NCBI RefSeq assembly: GCF_002005225.1
Contig: NZ_CP019724.1
Location: forward strand, 7,296,001 to 7,360,000
Direction: 5' to 3'
DNA length: 64,000 nucleotides
Source of the DNA: Streptomyces pactum
Lineage (GTDB): Bacteria > Actinomycetota > Actinomycetes > Streptomycetales > Streptomycetaceae
Part shown: piece after piece, positions 48,104 to 60,396 of the stretch
How the letters are laid out: the number at the start of each line of letters is the position of its first letter
Position numbering within the stretch: position 1 is the stretch's first letter
Program-made: the position numbers and the translations under genes
Notes under the pieces: generated by a model
Told to the model about the DNA's origin: nothing
What the model saw: only the letters and a program-made list of their open reading frames with translations
The model's database searches: none

Positions 48104-49396
48104 ATGGTGCTCGTCGCGGTTTTCGGCGCCGCTCTGCTCATCGCGGTTCTGCTCTCCGGACTCGCGGCCCGGACCGTACTGTCCACCTCCTTCCTCTTCC
48201 TGGTCGGCGGCGCGCTCGTCAGCGACGGCTTCCTCGGGCTGATCCACATCACCCCGGACAGCGACATCGTCGCGGTCACCGCCGATCTGGCGCTGTTCGC
48301 GGTGCTGTTCACCGACGGCATGCACGTGTCCTTCCCGAAGCTCAGGGAGAACTGGAAGAACCCGGCCCGCGCCCTTGGTCTCGGCATGCCCCTCGCCTTC
48401 GTCGGCATGGCTCTGATCACCCACTACCTGGTCGGACTGGACTGGACGACCTCCTTCCTAGTGGGCGCCGTCCTGGCCCCCACAGACCCGGTGTTCGCGT
48501 CAGCGATCGTGGGACGCAAGGAAGTACCGCCCAAGCTGCGGCAGTTGTTGAACGTGGAGAGTGGTATCAACGACGGGCTCGCCCTGCCGGTGGTACTCAT
48601 CCTCATCGCCGCCGCCGGACCGACCGGCGGCCACGCGGAGGCATCCTTCGGGATGATCGCCCTGGAGCTCGGGCTGGGGCTCGCCTTCGGTGTGGTGCTG
48701 CCGCTCCTGGTCAACGGACTCGTACGGTTCCGGCTGTTGGGAGCAGAGCCCAAGCTGCAGCCACTACTGCCACTGGCCACCGGGATCACCCTGTACGCAG
48801 CGTGCCATCTGACCCATGCGAATCCGTACCTGGCTGCCTTCTCCGCAGGCGCCGTTCTCACCGCCGTGTCGCCCGAGGCGAAGACGGCCTTCGAACCGCT
48901 GGGTGAGGCGCTCGCGGAACTGGCGAAGTTCGCCGCACTGCTGGTCTTCGGAGCACTGCTGACGCCCCAGCTCTTCGCCGACCTGTCCTGGACCGGCTAC
49001 GTGGCCGTACTCCTGACGATCCTGCTGGTGCGCCCGGCATCGATGCTGATCTCTCTCGCGGGCACGCAGTTCGACCGACGGGAGAAGCTGGTGGCCGCGT
49101 GGTTCGGCCCCAAGGGTTTCGCGTCGGTGGTCTACGGCCTTCTCGTGCTGCAGGCCGGCATCCCCCAGGGGGAGCAGGCGTACACGCTCATCGCCGTCTG
49201 CATCGCCTTCTCGATCATCGCTCACAGCAGCACCGACGTGCCCATCGCGAGGCTTTTCGACGTCGAGGACCTGACCGGCATTCCCGAGTCGGCGAGCAGC
49301 GCGCAGACGCGGGTCGCGAGCGAGGAGGACGGACGGCCGGAGCATGGTGATCCAGTGCAAACGGCACGCGCCGACCAGCGCGATCGCGAGCCGTGA
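48104..49396 (+). CDS. CPA1-type cation/proton antiporter
   Basis: The protein has about twelve hydrophobic segments. It includes GAVLAPTDPVFASAIVG and VESGINDGLALPVVLILIA, the motifs that hold the ion-binding Asp residues of sodium/proton exchangers. The visible start is MVLVAVFGAALLIAVLL, without a clear RBS. After about residue 405 the C-terminus (EHGDPVQTARADQRDREP) is an out-of-frame reading of a restriction-endonuclease-like fragment, so the natural C-terminal end may have been lost. The TM core is complete. Confidence 0.85.
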   Translation: MVLVAVFGAALLIAVLLSGLAARTVLSTSFLFLVGGALVSDGFLGLIHITPDSDIVAVTADLALFAVLFTDGMHVSFPKLRENWKNPARALGLGMPLAFVGMALITHYLVGLDWTTSFLVGAVLAPTDPVFASAIVGRKEVPPKLRQLLNVESGINDGLALPVVLILIAAAGPTGGHAEASFGMIALELGLGLAFGVVLPLLVNGLVRFRLLGAEPKLQPLLPLATGITLYAACHLTHANPYLAAFSAGAVLTAVSPEAKTAFEPLGEALAELAKFAALLVFGALLTPQLFADLSWTGYVAVLLTILLVRPASMLISLAGTQFDRREKLVAAWFGPKGFASVVYGLLVLQAGIPQGEQAYTLIAVCIAFSIIAHSSTDVPIARLFDVEDLTGIPESASSAQTRVASEEDGRPEHGDPVQTARADQRDREP

Positions 49397-49619
49397 GCTG
49401 CGCGATCTGCTGGGAGCCCGGGTGCATTTCGGCGCTGACCTGGCCGTGTTCGTGACGACCACGCGGTTCAGCCGCCCGTCCGAGGAGTTCGCGTTGCGGC
49501 ACGGGATTCTCGCCGTACATCGTGATCACCTGGGAGTGTGGAACGGGGGAGCCTCCTTGATGTCACTCGCCGATTTGAACGGTGCCGGCCAGGGCGATAC
49601 CCGGCATCGGACACGCTGA
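49344..49619 (+). pseudogene. C-terminal fragment of Mrr-type restriction-endonuclease-like protein
   Basis: The frame reads VIQCKRHAPTSAIASRELR, GARVHFGADLAVFVTTTRFS and HGILAVHRDHLGVWN. This is the second half of a Mrr/PD-(D/E)xK restriction-endonuclease-like domain, starting inside the QxK motif. The N-terminal part with the acidic catalytic residue is absent. It begins within the antiporter 3' end, so a deletion has joined the two genes. Confidence 0.7.
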
Positions 49620-49818
49620 GAGCAGGTGTACAGCGAGTAACCTCCTGCATCAGGGCAGGGAGGCGGGACCACTCCCGGTTCAGCTCCCACTCGTGTAGTA
49701 CGGCCCTCCAAGCCGCCCAGCCTGCGCTGGCTGGCAACTACTCCACGAGTCCGAAGCCGTCCGGGAACGCCTCCAGAAAGTCACGGCGGCTGGGATCGGT
49801 CTCGGCCTCGGTCATCGC

Positions 49819-49953
49819 CGTCGACTGCGCGGCGACCGGCGTGACCACCGTGCCGGTACGTCGATGCGGGCCCTGGAGCGCAAGTTCGGCGTGACGTCCC
49901 AGACGGTGCTGAGGGCGGTGAACTCCGCCTGGCCGGAACCGCGGAAGAGGCTC
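49819..49953 (+). pseudogene. Remnant of IS21-type (IstA) transposase
   Basis: The frame reads RDHRAGTSMRALERKFGVT and then AVNSAWPEPRKRL, which matches the N-terminal DNA-binding region of IstA-like transposases as I know them. The catalytic core does not follow. The 568-base gap 49620-50187 holds no intact gene. Confidence 0.6.
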
Positions 49954-50187
49954 GGCCACGCTCGTCAACCGGAGCGGTACCGCCTCCCTGAGGCCGTGAC
50001 GGGAACGACGGCAGCAACGGAGCTACAACGACCAGAGTTCGTCAGGGACCAGCCGCTGGGACAGACCAGCACCCATGACACCGCATCATGCCGCATCCGT
50101 CTGGCCCACGTGAGACACGCTCTCAGATGCACGCCGACAAGGACGCCTGCCGGGCATCTGCCCTGGTCAGGCGCCCTCCTCCTGGGT

Positions 50188-51711
<1,524 letters not shown>

Positions 51712-51778
51712 CCTGTCTGCCTCCCTCATCGAGCGCTGCCCGCCGTTGGGCAGCTCCGCGCGTGACGCTAGGGAGCGG

Positions 51779-51797
51779 GACGTTGCAGAGACGTTGC
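51779..51797. promoter_or_regulatory. GACGTTGC direct repeats upstream of ALDH gene
   Basis: Two GACGTTGC units (51779-51786 and 51790-51797) are 11 bp apart, so they face the same side of the helix. They lie 68-86 bases before the ALDH start at 51711. They are candidate binding sites for the GAF regulator encoded next door. Confidence 0.5.
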
Positions 51798-51846
51798 GCT
51801 CGGGGGGCCGAAGCCCGGCTCCGAGCTGCCACGCATGGGCGGGCGG

Positions 51847-53151
51847 TCACCACGCGTTCGATGCCGCCAGTTCGGCCTCCAGCGCCGCGAGCCGGGACCG
51901 GACCGCCGCCGTGGGCCGGACCGCGGCCAGTGCACGCCACACGTCCAGATCGTCCTCGCCCCACGGCGCGTGCACCCAGTCGGCCAGCAGATCGGGATCG
52001 CGACACGAGATCAGCGCGGCGCGCACCTCGTCGGCGAGCCGGCGCCTGAGACGTACCACCGCCGGAGCCTGGGAGCCGGGCAGCAGCGGACCGGCGTACG
52101 CCGTCGCGGCCGCTGTGACCGCACCGGCCCGCAGACGGCGCTCGACAACGGTGGCGTCGGACTCGACGGGCATCGCGAGCCGGTACGGCCGGGACACCAG
52201 TCGGCCGGGTCCCAGGACTCCGCGCAACCGGGCCAGTTCGGCACGCAGGGTCACCGGGGGCACCGTCTCGTCCTCGTACAGCGCGCAGAGCAGCTCGTCG
52301 CCGGTCAGTCCTTCCGGATGGTGGGCGAGCAGCAAGACGATCTCGCTGTGCCGCCGACTCAACCGGACTCTGCGGCCGTCCGCGCTCAGCAGCGCCTCGT
52401 CCCGTCCCAACGCGGTCAGCTCGGCCGACTCGGTCGGTGGCCGCTCCGGGGCGAGCAGCGCTAGTTGTGACTCGGCCGCACGCGCGACCGCCTGGACGAA
52501 CCCCAGACTGTGCGGATGCGCCAGTCCGTCCCCACCGGTGATGTCCACGGCGCCCAGCACTCGCCCGGTGCGGGGATCGTGCACCGGAGCCGCCGCACAG
52601 GTCCACGGTTGGACTCGCCGTATGAAGTGCTCCGCCGCGAAGACCTGGACCGGCCGGCCGACGGCCACCGCAGTGCCCGGGGCGTTCGTCCCGACCGCGG
52701 ACTCCGCCCACCTGGCGCCCGGCACGAAGTTCATCCGCCCCGCCCGGCGCCGGGTGGCCGGATGCCCCTCGACCCACAGCAGTCTGCCGTGCGCGTCGCA
52801 CACCGCGAGCAGATGCTCGCCGTCGGCGGCGAAGGTGCCCAGGAGTTCCCGGACCAGCGGCATCACCCGCGCCAGCGGATGCTCGGCCCGGTAGGCGCCG
52901 AGGTCACCGTCCATGAGCTCCACACTCGCCGTGCCGTCCGGGCCGACTCCCGCCCGGACCGACCGCCGCCACGACTCCGCCACCACGGCGCGTACGGGCC
53001 GCGGCACCGTCCCCGCCTCGGTGAACGTCTCGTGCGCCCGGCGCAGCGTCCGGGCACGCTCGACAGGGTCGGCCCCCGGTTCCAGAGCCAGCCATGAATC
53101 AGTCGACGAATCAGTCAACTCGGCCTCCCCCGGACGGTGCTGGACCTTCAT
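51847..53151 (-). CDS. GAF-domain transcriptional activator of the ALDH gene
   Basis: The 434-residue protein begins MKVQHRPGEAELTDSSTDS. A GAF-like domain lies between about 90 and 250 (LLAVCDAHGRLLWVEGHPA and WTCAAAPVHDPRTGRVLG). A C-terminal winged-helix follows (RRVRLSRRHSEIVLLLAHH, then LRAELARLRGVLGPGRLVS). There is no AAA+ sigma-54 domain. In Streptomyces such proteins neighbour aldehyde dehydrogenases and probably sense an aldehyde or its product. It lies 135 bases upstream of the ALDH gene. Confidence 0.75.
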   Translation of the reverse strand: MKVQHRPGEAELTDSSTDSWLALEPGADPVERARTLRRAHETFTEAGTVPRPVRAVVAESWRRSVRAGVGPDGTASVELMDGDLGAYRAEHPLARVMPLVRELLGTFAADGEHLLAVCDAHGRLLWVEGHPATRRRAGRMNFVPGARWAESAVGTNAPGTAVAVGRPVQVFAAEHFIRRVQPWTCAAAPVHDPRTGRVLGAVDITGGDGLAHPHSLGFVQAVARAAESQLALLAPERPPTESAELTALGRDEALLSADGRRVRLSRRHSEIVLLLAHHPEGLTGDELLCALYEDETVPPVTLRAELARLRGVLGPGRLVSRPYRLAMPVESDATVVERRLRAGAVTAAATAYAGPLLPGSQAPAVVRLRRRLADEVRAALISCRDPDLLADWVHAPWGEDDLDVWRALAAVRPTAAVRSRLAALEAELAASNAW

Positions 53152-53250
53152 GCCGACGACGAAGCGTTCGCGGACATCGTCACTCCGCGGATACGCGCGG
53201 ACAACCACTTCGACCGGCCGGATCACCGGGATGTGGCGGCCCGCTGCGAG

Positions 53251-53856
53251 TCAGGCGAAGTTGACCAGTCTGATGTAGCGGGTCCAGTCCCACAGGGGCC
53301 CCGGGTCCGTGTGATCACTGCCCGGTACCTCATGGTGCGCGATGATGTGCGCGCGGTCCTTGGGGATGCCGTATCTGGTGCAGATCGCCGCGGTGAGCCG
53401 GGCCGACCGTTCGTACAGGGCGTTGGTGAAGTACTCGGGCCGGTCCACCCACCCCTCGTGTTCGATGCCGATGCTGCGGGTGTTGTAGTCCCAGTTTCCC
53501 GCGTGCCAGGCGATGTCCGCCTCGCTGACGCACTGTGCCAGGTGCCCGTCGGAGGACCGGACGACGTAGTGCGCGGACACCTGCTTCTCGGGGTTGCGGA
53601 AGATGTCGAGGGTGTCGGCGTACGTCTCCTGCGTGACGTGGATGACCACGTAGTCGACGGGATAGGCGGTGGGGCGGCTGGACCGGGTGTAGTTGGACGT
53701 GCTCGCCGGCTGCCACTCGGCGGAGGGGTCGTCGACGGTCTGGGGCCGTGCGGCGGCCCGCTTGCCGGAGAGCAGGGCATACGGGACGGTGGCGAGCGCG
53801 GCGCCCATCAGGAGCCGCCGCCTGGTCGGAACCGGTGCTGTCCTCTCCCTTTCCAT
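53251..53856 (-). CDS. Secreted N-acetylmuramoyl-L-alanine amidase (Amidase_2)
   Basis: The 201-residue protein has a twin-Arg-like signal (TRRRLLMGAALATVPYALL). The catalytic domain contains VDYVVIHVTQETYADTLDI, VSAHYVVRSSDGHLAQCV, RSIGIEHEGW and, near the C-terminus, IIAHHEVPGSDHTDPG. The His residues at these positions are the zinc ligands of Amidase_2. It hydrolyses the bond between muramic acid and L-alanine in the peptidoglycan. It may act in cell-wall turnover or against other bacteria. It stands alone. Confidence 0.85.
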   Translation of the reverse strand: MERERTAPVPTRRRLLMGAALATVPYALLSGKRAAARPQTVDDPSAEWQPASTSNYTRSSRPTAYPVDYVVIHVTQETYADTLDIFRNPEKQVSAHYVVRSSDGHLAQCVSEADIAWHAGNWDYNTRSIGIEHEGWVDRPEYFTNALYERSARLTAAICTRYGIPKDRAHIIAHHEVPGSDHTDPGPLWDWTRYIRLVNFA

Positions 53857-54160
53857 GGAACTGCCTTTCGTCGATGGGGCCCTCGGGCCCCTGTTCGTGG
53901 GGGGGCTTGGCTGTGCGACGTGGCTGAGAAGGGAACGCTGACGGATGCTGACGGGGACTTCTGCCGCCGTGTGCCGAGGTGCGTCCACGCGAATCACCGT
54001 ACGGCCAGCGGGGATTGCGCAGAAGGGCGCCGCGCCGTTCCGTGGACAGCCCCGCCCGTGTGGACAACGCGCTCACTCGAATGAGTGATGGGGAGGTAAC
54101 GAGGACAACGGAGCGCTTCTCGGCTAGGGGCGGTGCCGCCACAGCCCCACGGTCGTATTT

Positions 54161-54207
<47 letters not shown>

Positions 54208-54268
54208 CTGTGCCTATGCCGGTGCCGGCGCCCATAATGTCCGCGCCGCGTCCGTCACCGGATCGGGT

Positions 54269-55477
54269 TCAGGCCCGTTCCGCCACCACCGCCGGGTCGT
54301 CCAGAACGGCACGGACCACCGAGTGTGCCGCGCCGAGCAGTGGCCCCTGCGGGCCCAGCGCCGACACCGAGACCGGGCAGGCCGGACCTGCCGTGCGCCG
54401 GGCCAGTTCGTCCCGCAGCGACGGCAGCAGCCAGGGCGCGAGTGCGGCCAGCGCGCCGCCCAGCACCACACTCTCGGGGTCCAGCAGGTTGACCGCCCCG
54501 GTCAACGCGATGCCGAGCGCGGTGCCCGCCTCGCGCAGGGCACGCCGTACGGACTCGTCGCCCTCCGCGGCACGCCCCGCGAGGAGTCCGACGCGATCCT
54601 CGCCCGCCTCCACGCCGGCCGCGCGCAGTACCGCCTTCTCGCCGGCGTACTGCTCCAGGCATCCCCGCCCGCCGCAGGCACACTCCAGCCCGTCCGGGCG
54701 GACCGGCACATGGCCCAGCTCGCCGGCGAATCCGCGGGTACCGCGAAGCAGTCGCCCGTCGACGACCACGGCCGCGCCGATGCCGATCTCGGCCGAGACG
54801 TGCAGGAAGTCGCGTGGGATGCCGTCGCCCAGCCAGAGCTCGGCGAGTGCGCCGAAGTTGGCCTCGTTGTCCACGGTCAGCGGCAGGTCCCCGGGCAGCA
54901 GCGCGCCGAGGTCCGCGTCGTGCCAGTCGAGGTTGGGAGCGCGTACGACGGTCCTGGCGTCCCGGGCCACGAGACCCGGCACGGCCACCGCGAGCCCGGC
55001 CGGCCACAACCCCTCGGCCTCCGCCTCCGAGACGACCCGCCGCACCAGGCCGGTGAGCTGCTCGAGTACCGGCGCCGGCGAGCGGCCCCTGTTGCTGCCG
55101 TACCGCACGACACGCGACCGTACCCGGCCGCGCAGGTCGACCGCGCACACCGCGAGGTGGTCGACGCCGACCTCCGCTCCGATACCGGCCGGGCCGCGAG
55201 CGCTGACGGCCAGCGCCGACCCGGGCCGCCCCACCCGGCCGGGCCGCTCGGGGCCCAACTCCTCCAGCAGGCCCGAGCGGATGAGCTCGTCCACGAGGGT
55301 CGACACCGCCGCACGTGTCAGGCCGATCCGTGAGGCGACGGCGGCCCGGGACAACGGGCCGTCGGCACTGACGGTGTGCATCACCCGGGCGAGGTTGCGG
55401 CGGCGCATCCCCTGCTGGGTGTCCGGCAGTGCGCGCCCGGGGCGGGCCGGGTGTGTTTCGTGCGGCGGTGCGGTCAT
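54269..55477 (-). CDS. ROK-family repressor, XylR-like
   Basis: The 402-residue protein has a winged helix at about 25-85 (HTVSADGPLSRAAVASRIG, TRAAVSTLVDELIRSGLLE). A ROK sugar-kinase-like domain follows, with zinc site CACGGRGCLEQY and GAAVVVDGRLLRGTRGFAG. These repressors respond to sugars such as xylose. GGAGCTTCGGAGGC precedes the ATG. It lies near xylB and xylA but is separated from xylB by an IS110-type element. Its role as xylose repressor is inferred from the ROK type and location. Confidence 0.8.
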   Translation of the reverse strand: MTAPPHETHPARPGRALPDTQQGMRRRNLARVMHTVSADGPLSRAAVASRIGLTRAAVSTLVDELIRSGLLEELGPERPGRVGRPGSALAVSARGPAGIGAEVGVDHLAVCAVDLRGRVRSRVVRYGSNRGRSPAPVLEQLTGLVRRVVSEAEAEGLWPAGLAVAVPGLVARDARTVVRAPNLDWHDADLGALLPGDLPLTVDNEANFGALAELWLGDGIPRDFLHVSAEIGIGAAVVVDGRLLRGTRGFAGELGHVPVRPDGLECACGGRGCLEQYAGEKAVLRAAGVEAGEDRVGLLAGRAAEGDESVRRALREAGTALGIALTGAVNLLDPESVVLGGALAALAPWLLPSLRDELARRTAGPACPVSVSALGPQGPLLGAAHSVVRAVLDDPAVVAERA

Positions 55478-55486
55478 GCCTCCGAA

Positions 55487-56667
55487 GCTCCTATAGATCG
55501 TCAAGCGGCTTGGGCGAGTTGTTCAGTGGTGATCTGAGGACGGGGCAGGTGACGGTAGACCTCGCGAGCGACGAACCGTTTCAGGCAGCGGACGATGTCC
55601 TTCTTCGTCATGCCTTCGGTGGTGCGTCTGGCGACGTAGTCGCGGGTGCGTTGGTCGTAGCGCATACGGACCAGCACGATGGTGTGGAGAGCCCGGTTGG
55701 CCTGCCGGTCGCCTCCGCGGTTGAGCCGGTGCCGGTGTGTCCGGCCCGATGATGCCGGGATTGGAGAGGCTGCGCATAGGTGCGCGAAGGAGGCTTCCGA
55801 GCGGAGGCGGTCGGGGTTGTCGCCCGCGGTGGTCAGCAACTGGCCCGCAGTCTCGGGGCCGACGCCAGGCAGGGCGACCAGCCGGGGTGCGGCCCGGGTG
55901 ACCAGCGGGCCCAAATCGGCGTCGGCGTCGGCGATCTCCTCGCAGAGCCGCTGGTAGCGGCGGGCGAGCCTGCGCAGTGTGACCCTGGCCGCGTGCTCCG
56001 GATCGGAGAGGTCACCGACGGGACGGGACCGGGCGAGAGTGCCGATCAGCTCGCTGGTGGTCAGAGCCCGCAGCTTCTCCCGGACCACCGCGGGTGCCGT
56101 CACGATGAGATTGCGGATCTGATTGATGGTCTGGGTGCGGGCCTTGACCGCCGAGCTGCGGGCCACGCGCAGGGTACGGATGGCCTCCACGATCCCGTTG
56201 CGGGTCTTCGGCGTGCCCGAGGCCCGGCCGGACAGCACGGCGGTCGCAGCGGCGTAGGCGTCGACCGGGTCGGACTTGCCGTTGTCCCGACGGACCTTGC
56301 GGTCAGGGCGGTCGACCTCCACGACGGTGATGCCGTTGGCGGTCAGGAAACGGGCGATCTCGGCGCCGTAGGCGCCCGTGCCCTCCAGGCCCACCGCCAG
56401 CAGTTCGCCATGCGGGCGCAGCCAGTCCAGCAACTGCTGGTAGCCGTCCGGGGTGGTGGGAAACGCCTCGGTGGCCAGGTGCCGGCCGACCGTGTCGATC
56501 ACTGCGGCCTGGTGGACGTCGGTGTGGGTATCGATGCCGCCGATGACCGCTATCTCGTCTGCTGCCATGCTGGAGCCTGGTGTCCTTCCGTACGACGCGT
56601 ACACGAGGGCACGTGCCGGTCGGGCAGACGGACAAGACAGTGATGGGACCTTTGGCCGGGCTCCTAT
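55487..56667. mobile_element. IS110-family insertion element (boundaries tentative)
   Basis: The element contains one transposase gene. GCTCCTAT occurs at 55487-55494, directly upstream of the ROK gene RBS, and again at 56660-56667, 92 bases upstream of the transposase start. IS110 elements lack inverted ends and carry matching core bases at both ends, so these copies are possible boundaries. The left boundary must lie between the ROK start (55477) and the transposase stop (55501). Confidence 0.6.
55501..56568 (-). CDS. IS110-family DEDD transposase (bridge-RNA-type recombinase)
   Basis: The 355-residue protein has the RuvC-like N-terminal domain with Asp13 (GGIDTHTDVHQ), Glu61 (LEGTGAYG), and Asp99 and Asp102 (GKSDPVDAYAAA). 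The C-terminal Tnp20 domain contains ALPGVGPETAGQLLTTAG and the region with Ser273 in IPASSGRTHRHRLN. Members of this family use an RNA from the noncoding end of the element to choose target and donor DNA. The frame is complete, so it may be active. Confidence 0.88.
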   Translation of the reverse strand: MAADEIAVIGGIDTHTDVHQAAVIDTVGRHLATEAFPTTPDGYQQLLDWLRPHGELLAVGLEGTGAYGAEIARFLTANGITVVEVDRPDRKVRRDNGKSDPVDAYAAATAVLSGRASGTPKTRNGIVEAIRTLRVARSSAVKARTQTINQIRNLIVTAPAVVREKLRALTTSELIGTLARSRPVGDLSDPEHAARVTLRRLARRYQRLCEEIADADADLGPLVTRAAPRLVALPGVGPETAGQLLTTAGDNPDRLRSEASFAHLCAASPIPASSGRTHRHRLNRGGDRQANRALHTIVLVRMRYDQRTRDYVARRTTEGMTKKDIVRCLKRFVAREVYRHLPRPQITTEQLAQAA

Positions 56668-57212
56668 GAAGTCACAGATGCCTGACCGGCCACGCGCGCT
56701 GTGGTCCCGCCCGGACGGCCGACAAATCGAGAGAAGGACAGCCGTAGCGCCAGTCAGTCCTTGAGTCAGACCCCCGGGCGGAGCCACAGCAATCATCACT
56801 GTCAGTCCTCGGTCGCTCTTCGGTCGGTCCGGTCCTCGCCCAGGTGAGCGGTGGGCGGCGTCGGAGAACGCCTCCGAAGGTGCTCCCGGAGACAGCACCG
56901 GGGCGCCCGTGGGCGACGGCCGTCGCAGACCCGCCTCGGGACGCCCTCCGACGATGGCTTCACAACGCCCTCCGACGGTGGCTGTCGAGTCGAAGTCCCA
57001 CGGACACTCCTCCCGTCGGCGGACGCCGGTCACGTTCCACCGGGATCCCCTTCTGCGGCGAGCGTCGTCGCGGCCCATGGCCAGGCCCTGCGACGGTGTG
57101 CGTCGGACGAGGTCCACGCCGACGCGCCGCCGCCGACGTCACGCGCCGACGGCGTACCGGGGGAACGGCCCGTGACGGTACCTGTCGTTGACGTCGCCGC
57201 GGGAACGCGTCC
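56569..57212 (-). ncRNA. Noncoding region upstream of IS110 transposase; candidate bridge RNA at 56569-56850
   Basis: The 644-base gap between xylB and the transposase has no gene that I recognise. For IS110-type elements with the RNA on the 5' side, the bridge RNA would come from the part next to the transposase start. Several short inverted segments exist, such as CAGTCAGTCCTTGAGTCAG at 56751, but I could not fold them reliably. From about 56850 to 57212 I see only GC-rich sequence. Confidence 0.35.
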
Positions 57213-58658
57213 TCAGAGCGAGTCAGTGTTCCGCTCCAGCAGCGGTGCCGCATCGGAGAGTACCCCGGTGATCCGGGTCAGCGTCGCCTCGTCCCGTTCC
57301 ACGGCGTCGAGCACCGGTCCGGCGGCCGTGTTCCAGCGCCGGGCGACCGCTGCCGCGTCCTCGCCGGTCAGCAGGCCGGCGGCCTGTGCCGCGGCGCCGA
57401 GTGCGACCAGTTCCTTGGCCTCGGGGATCTGGACAGGACGTCCCGACAACCGCCGTACGGTCTGCTGCCAGGCGTTCCCGCGCGCCCCGCCGCCGATCAG
57501 CAGCAGCGGCGCGGCGGGGTCCGCGTCGGTGTCCAGGACCAGATCCAGCGCGCCGAGCAGCGAGTGCACGGCGCCGTCGTACGCGGCCTGGAGTACCTGA
57601 CCGGCGGTCGTGTCGTGGCGCAGCCCGTGCAGGAGGCCGGAGGAGTGCGGCAGGTTCGGTGTGCGCTCGCCGTCCAGGTAGGGCAGGAGCGTGACGTCGG
57701 TGCCGGGTTCGACGGCTTCCCGGTCCAGGCCCAGCAGGGCCGCGACCCGGTCGACGGCGAGGGTGCAGTTGAGGGTGCAGGCCAGTGGCAGCCAGTCGCC
57801 GCGTGCGTCGGCGAAGCCCGCCACCGTGCCGGTCGGGTCGGCGGGCCGTCGGCGTGACACGGCGTACACGGTGCCGGACGTCCCGAGGCTCATCACGGGT
57901 ACGCCGGGACGCAGCCCGAGGCCCAGCGCGGCGGCCGCGTTGTCGCCGGTGCCGGCGGCGACCAGGGTGCCCTTGGAGAACGGCAGCCCGTGACCGTCGC
58001 GCACGGTGCCGGCCACCTCGCCGGGCCGGACCACTCGGGGCAGCAATGCCGGATCCAGTCCCACGCGCGCGAGGACATCCTCGTCGTACGACTCGGTGCC
58101 GGACGCCCACCAGCCGGTGCCGGACGCGTCGCCGCGGTCGGTGGTCCCCTCACCGGTGAGGCGTTCGGTGAGGTAGTCGTGGGGAAGGCGTACGGCCTTC
58201 GCCGCGCGCGCCGCGTCCGGCTCGTGCTCGGCCAGCCAGGCCCACTTGGTGACCGTGAAGGAGGCACTGGGCACGCTGCCCGTGCGCTCCGCCCACGACT
58301 TGGGGCCGCCCAGCTCCTCGATCAGGCGGCGGGCCTGCGGGGCCGAGCGCACGTCGTTCCACAGCAGGGCCGGGCGCACCGGGTCGCCCTGGGCGTCCAG
58401 CGTGACGAGACCGTGCTGCTGCCCGCCGACGGACACCGCGGCGGCCTCCCGCGCGGCGTCACCGCACTGGTGCAGGGCCTCGCGGAGCGCGTCCCACCAC
58501 TGGCGTGGGTCGCTCTCACGGCCGGGCCCGGAGGACACGGTGTGGGGGGCCTGGCCGCTCGCGACGACCTGGCCGGTGGCGGCGTCGACGACCAGCGCCT
58601 TGGTGGACTGGGTGGACGTGTCCACGCCGACGACGAGCGGACCCTCGGCTGCTGACAT
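57213..58658 (-). CDS. xylB: Xylulokinase
   Basis: The 481-residue protein is an FGGY carbohydrate kinase with GVDTSTQSTKALVV at the N-terminus, SVGGQQHGLVTLD, LLWNDVRSAPQARRL and a C-terminal GGGARGNAWQQTVRRLSG. It phosphorylates D-xylulose to xylulose 5-phosphate. The start at 58658 has GGGAGAAGCCCG upstream. It is divergent from xylA across 225 bases that hold an inverted repeat. The assignment as xylulokinase rather than another FGGY kinase rests on adjacency to xylA. Confidence 0.9.
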   Translation of the reverse strand: MSAAEGPLVVGVDTSTQSTKALVVDAATGQVVASGQAPHTVSSGPGRESDPRQWWDALREALHQCGDAAREAAAVSVGGQQHGLVTLDAQGDPVRPALLWNDVRSAPQARRLIEELGGPKSWAERTGSVPSASFTVTKWAWLAEHEPDAARAAKAVRLPHDYLTERLTGEGTTDRGDASGTGWWASGTESYDEDVLARVGLDPALLPRVVRPGEVAGTVRDGHGLPFSKGTLVAAGTGDNAAAALGLGLRPGVPVMSLGTSGTVYAVSRRRPADPTGTVAGFADARGDWLPLACTLNCTLAVDRVAALLGLDREAVEPGTDVTLLPYLDGERTPNLPHSSGLLHGLRHDTTAGQVLQAAYDGAVHSLLGALDLVLDTDADPAAPLLLIGGGARGNAWQQTVRRLSGRPVQIPEAKELVALGAAAQAAGLLTGEDAAAVARRWNTAAGPVLDAVERDEATLTRITGVLSDAAPLLERNTDSL

Positions 58659-58814
58659 CGGGCTTCTCCCTCTTCCGCGGCTCTGCGGGATCTGACTGGA
58701 CTGCCTGGACGAGACCTGCGCTGAACAGGGGTTTCGTGGTTCCTCCGGTCCTCGCGGCCCGGACGTCACTCCTTCGGGGACACACCTTGTGCCTTCCCAG
58801 GTCCCTGTGTGCAT

Positions 58815-60047
<1,233 letters not shown>

Positions 60048-60070
60048 GCGATCTTCCGCTGCGCGAGGTT

Positions 60071-60101
60071 CCGGCCCCTTCCGGTTGACGGTCGGGGCCG
60101 G
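60071..60101 (+). terminator. 8-bp hairpin after xylA
   Basis: CCGGCCCC (60071-60078) pairs with GGGGCCGG (60094-60101), 23 bases past the xylA stop. Confidence 0.55.
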
Positions 60102-60231
60102 AGCCCGTCGGGTTGTCGGATACGGCTCGGCGGCCGAACGTCCGTCACCGCCGCCGGCAAGGAGGGGCGTTTGCCGGCGTACGTCCTGGCCGCGTAACCG
60201 TCACCAGACAGTCCGCACGGGGGTTGGCTGC

Positions 60232-60291
60232 TGTGGCTGTGGCTGTGGCTGTGGCTGTGGCTGTGGCTGTGGCTGTGGCTGTGGCTGTGGC
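60232..60291. repeat. Hexanucleotide microsatellite (TGTGGC)10
   Basis: Ten exact units fill the convergent gap between xylA and the SWIM gene (60048-60396, 349 bases). No gene was seen there; the repeat and the xylA hairpin are its only features. Confidence 0.9.
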
Positions 60292-60396
60292 GGGGCGGCC
60301 CGGCCCGGCACCGGCGTTCGTCCCGGACGCCGGCCCGCTCCTCACCCGGTCCGCCCTCCGCGCGGTCGATGCCGGGCCGACGCCGGGACGTGGCTC

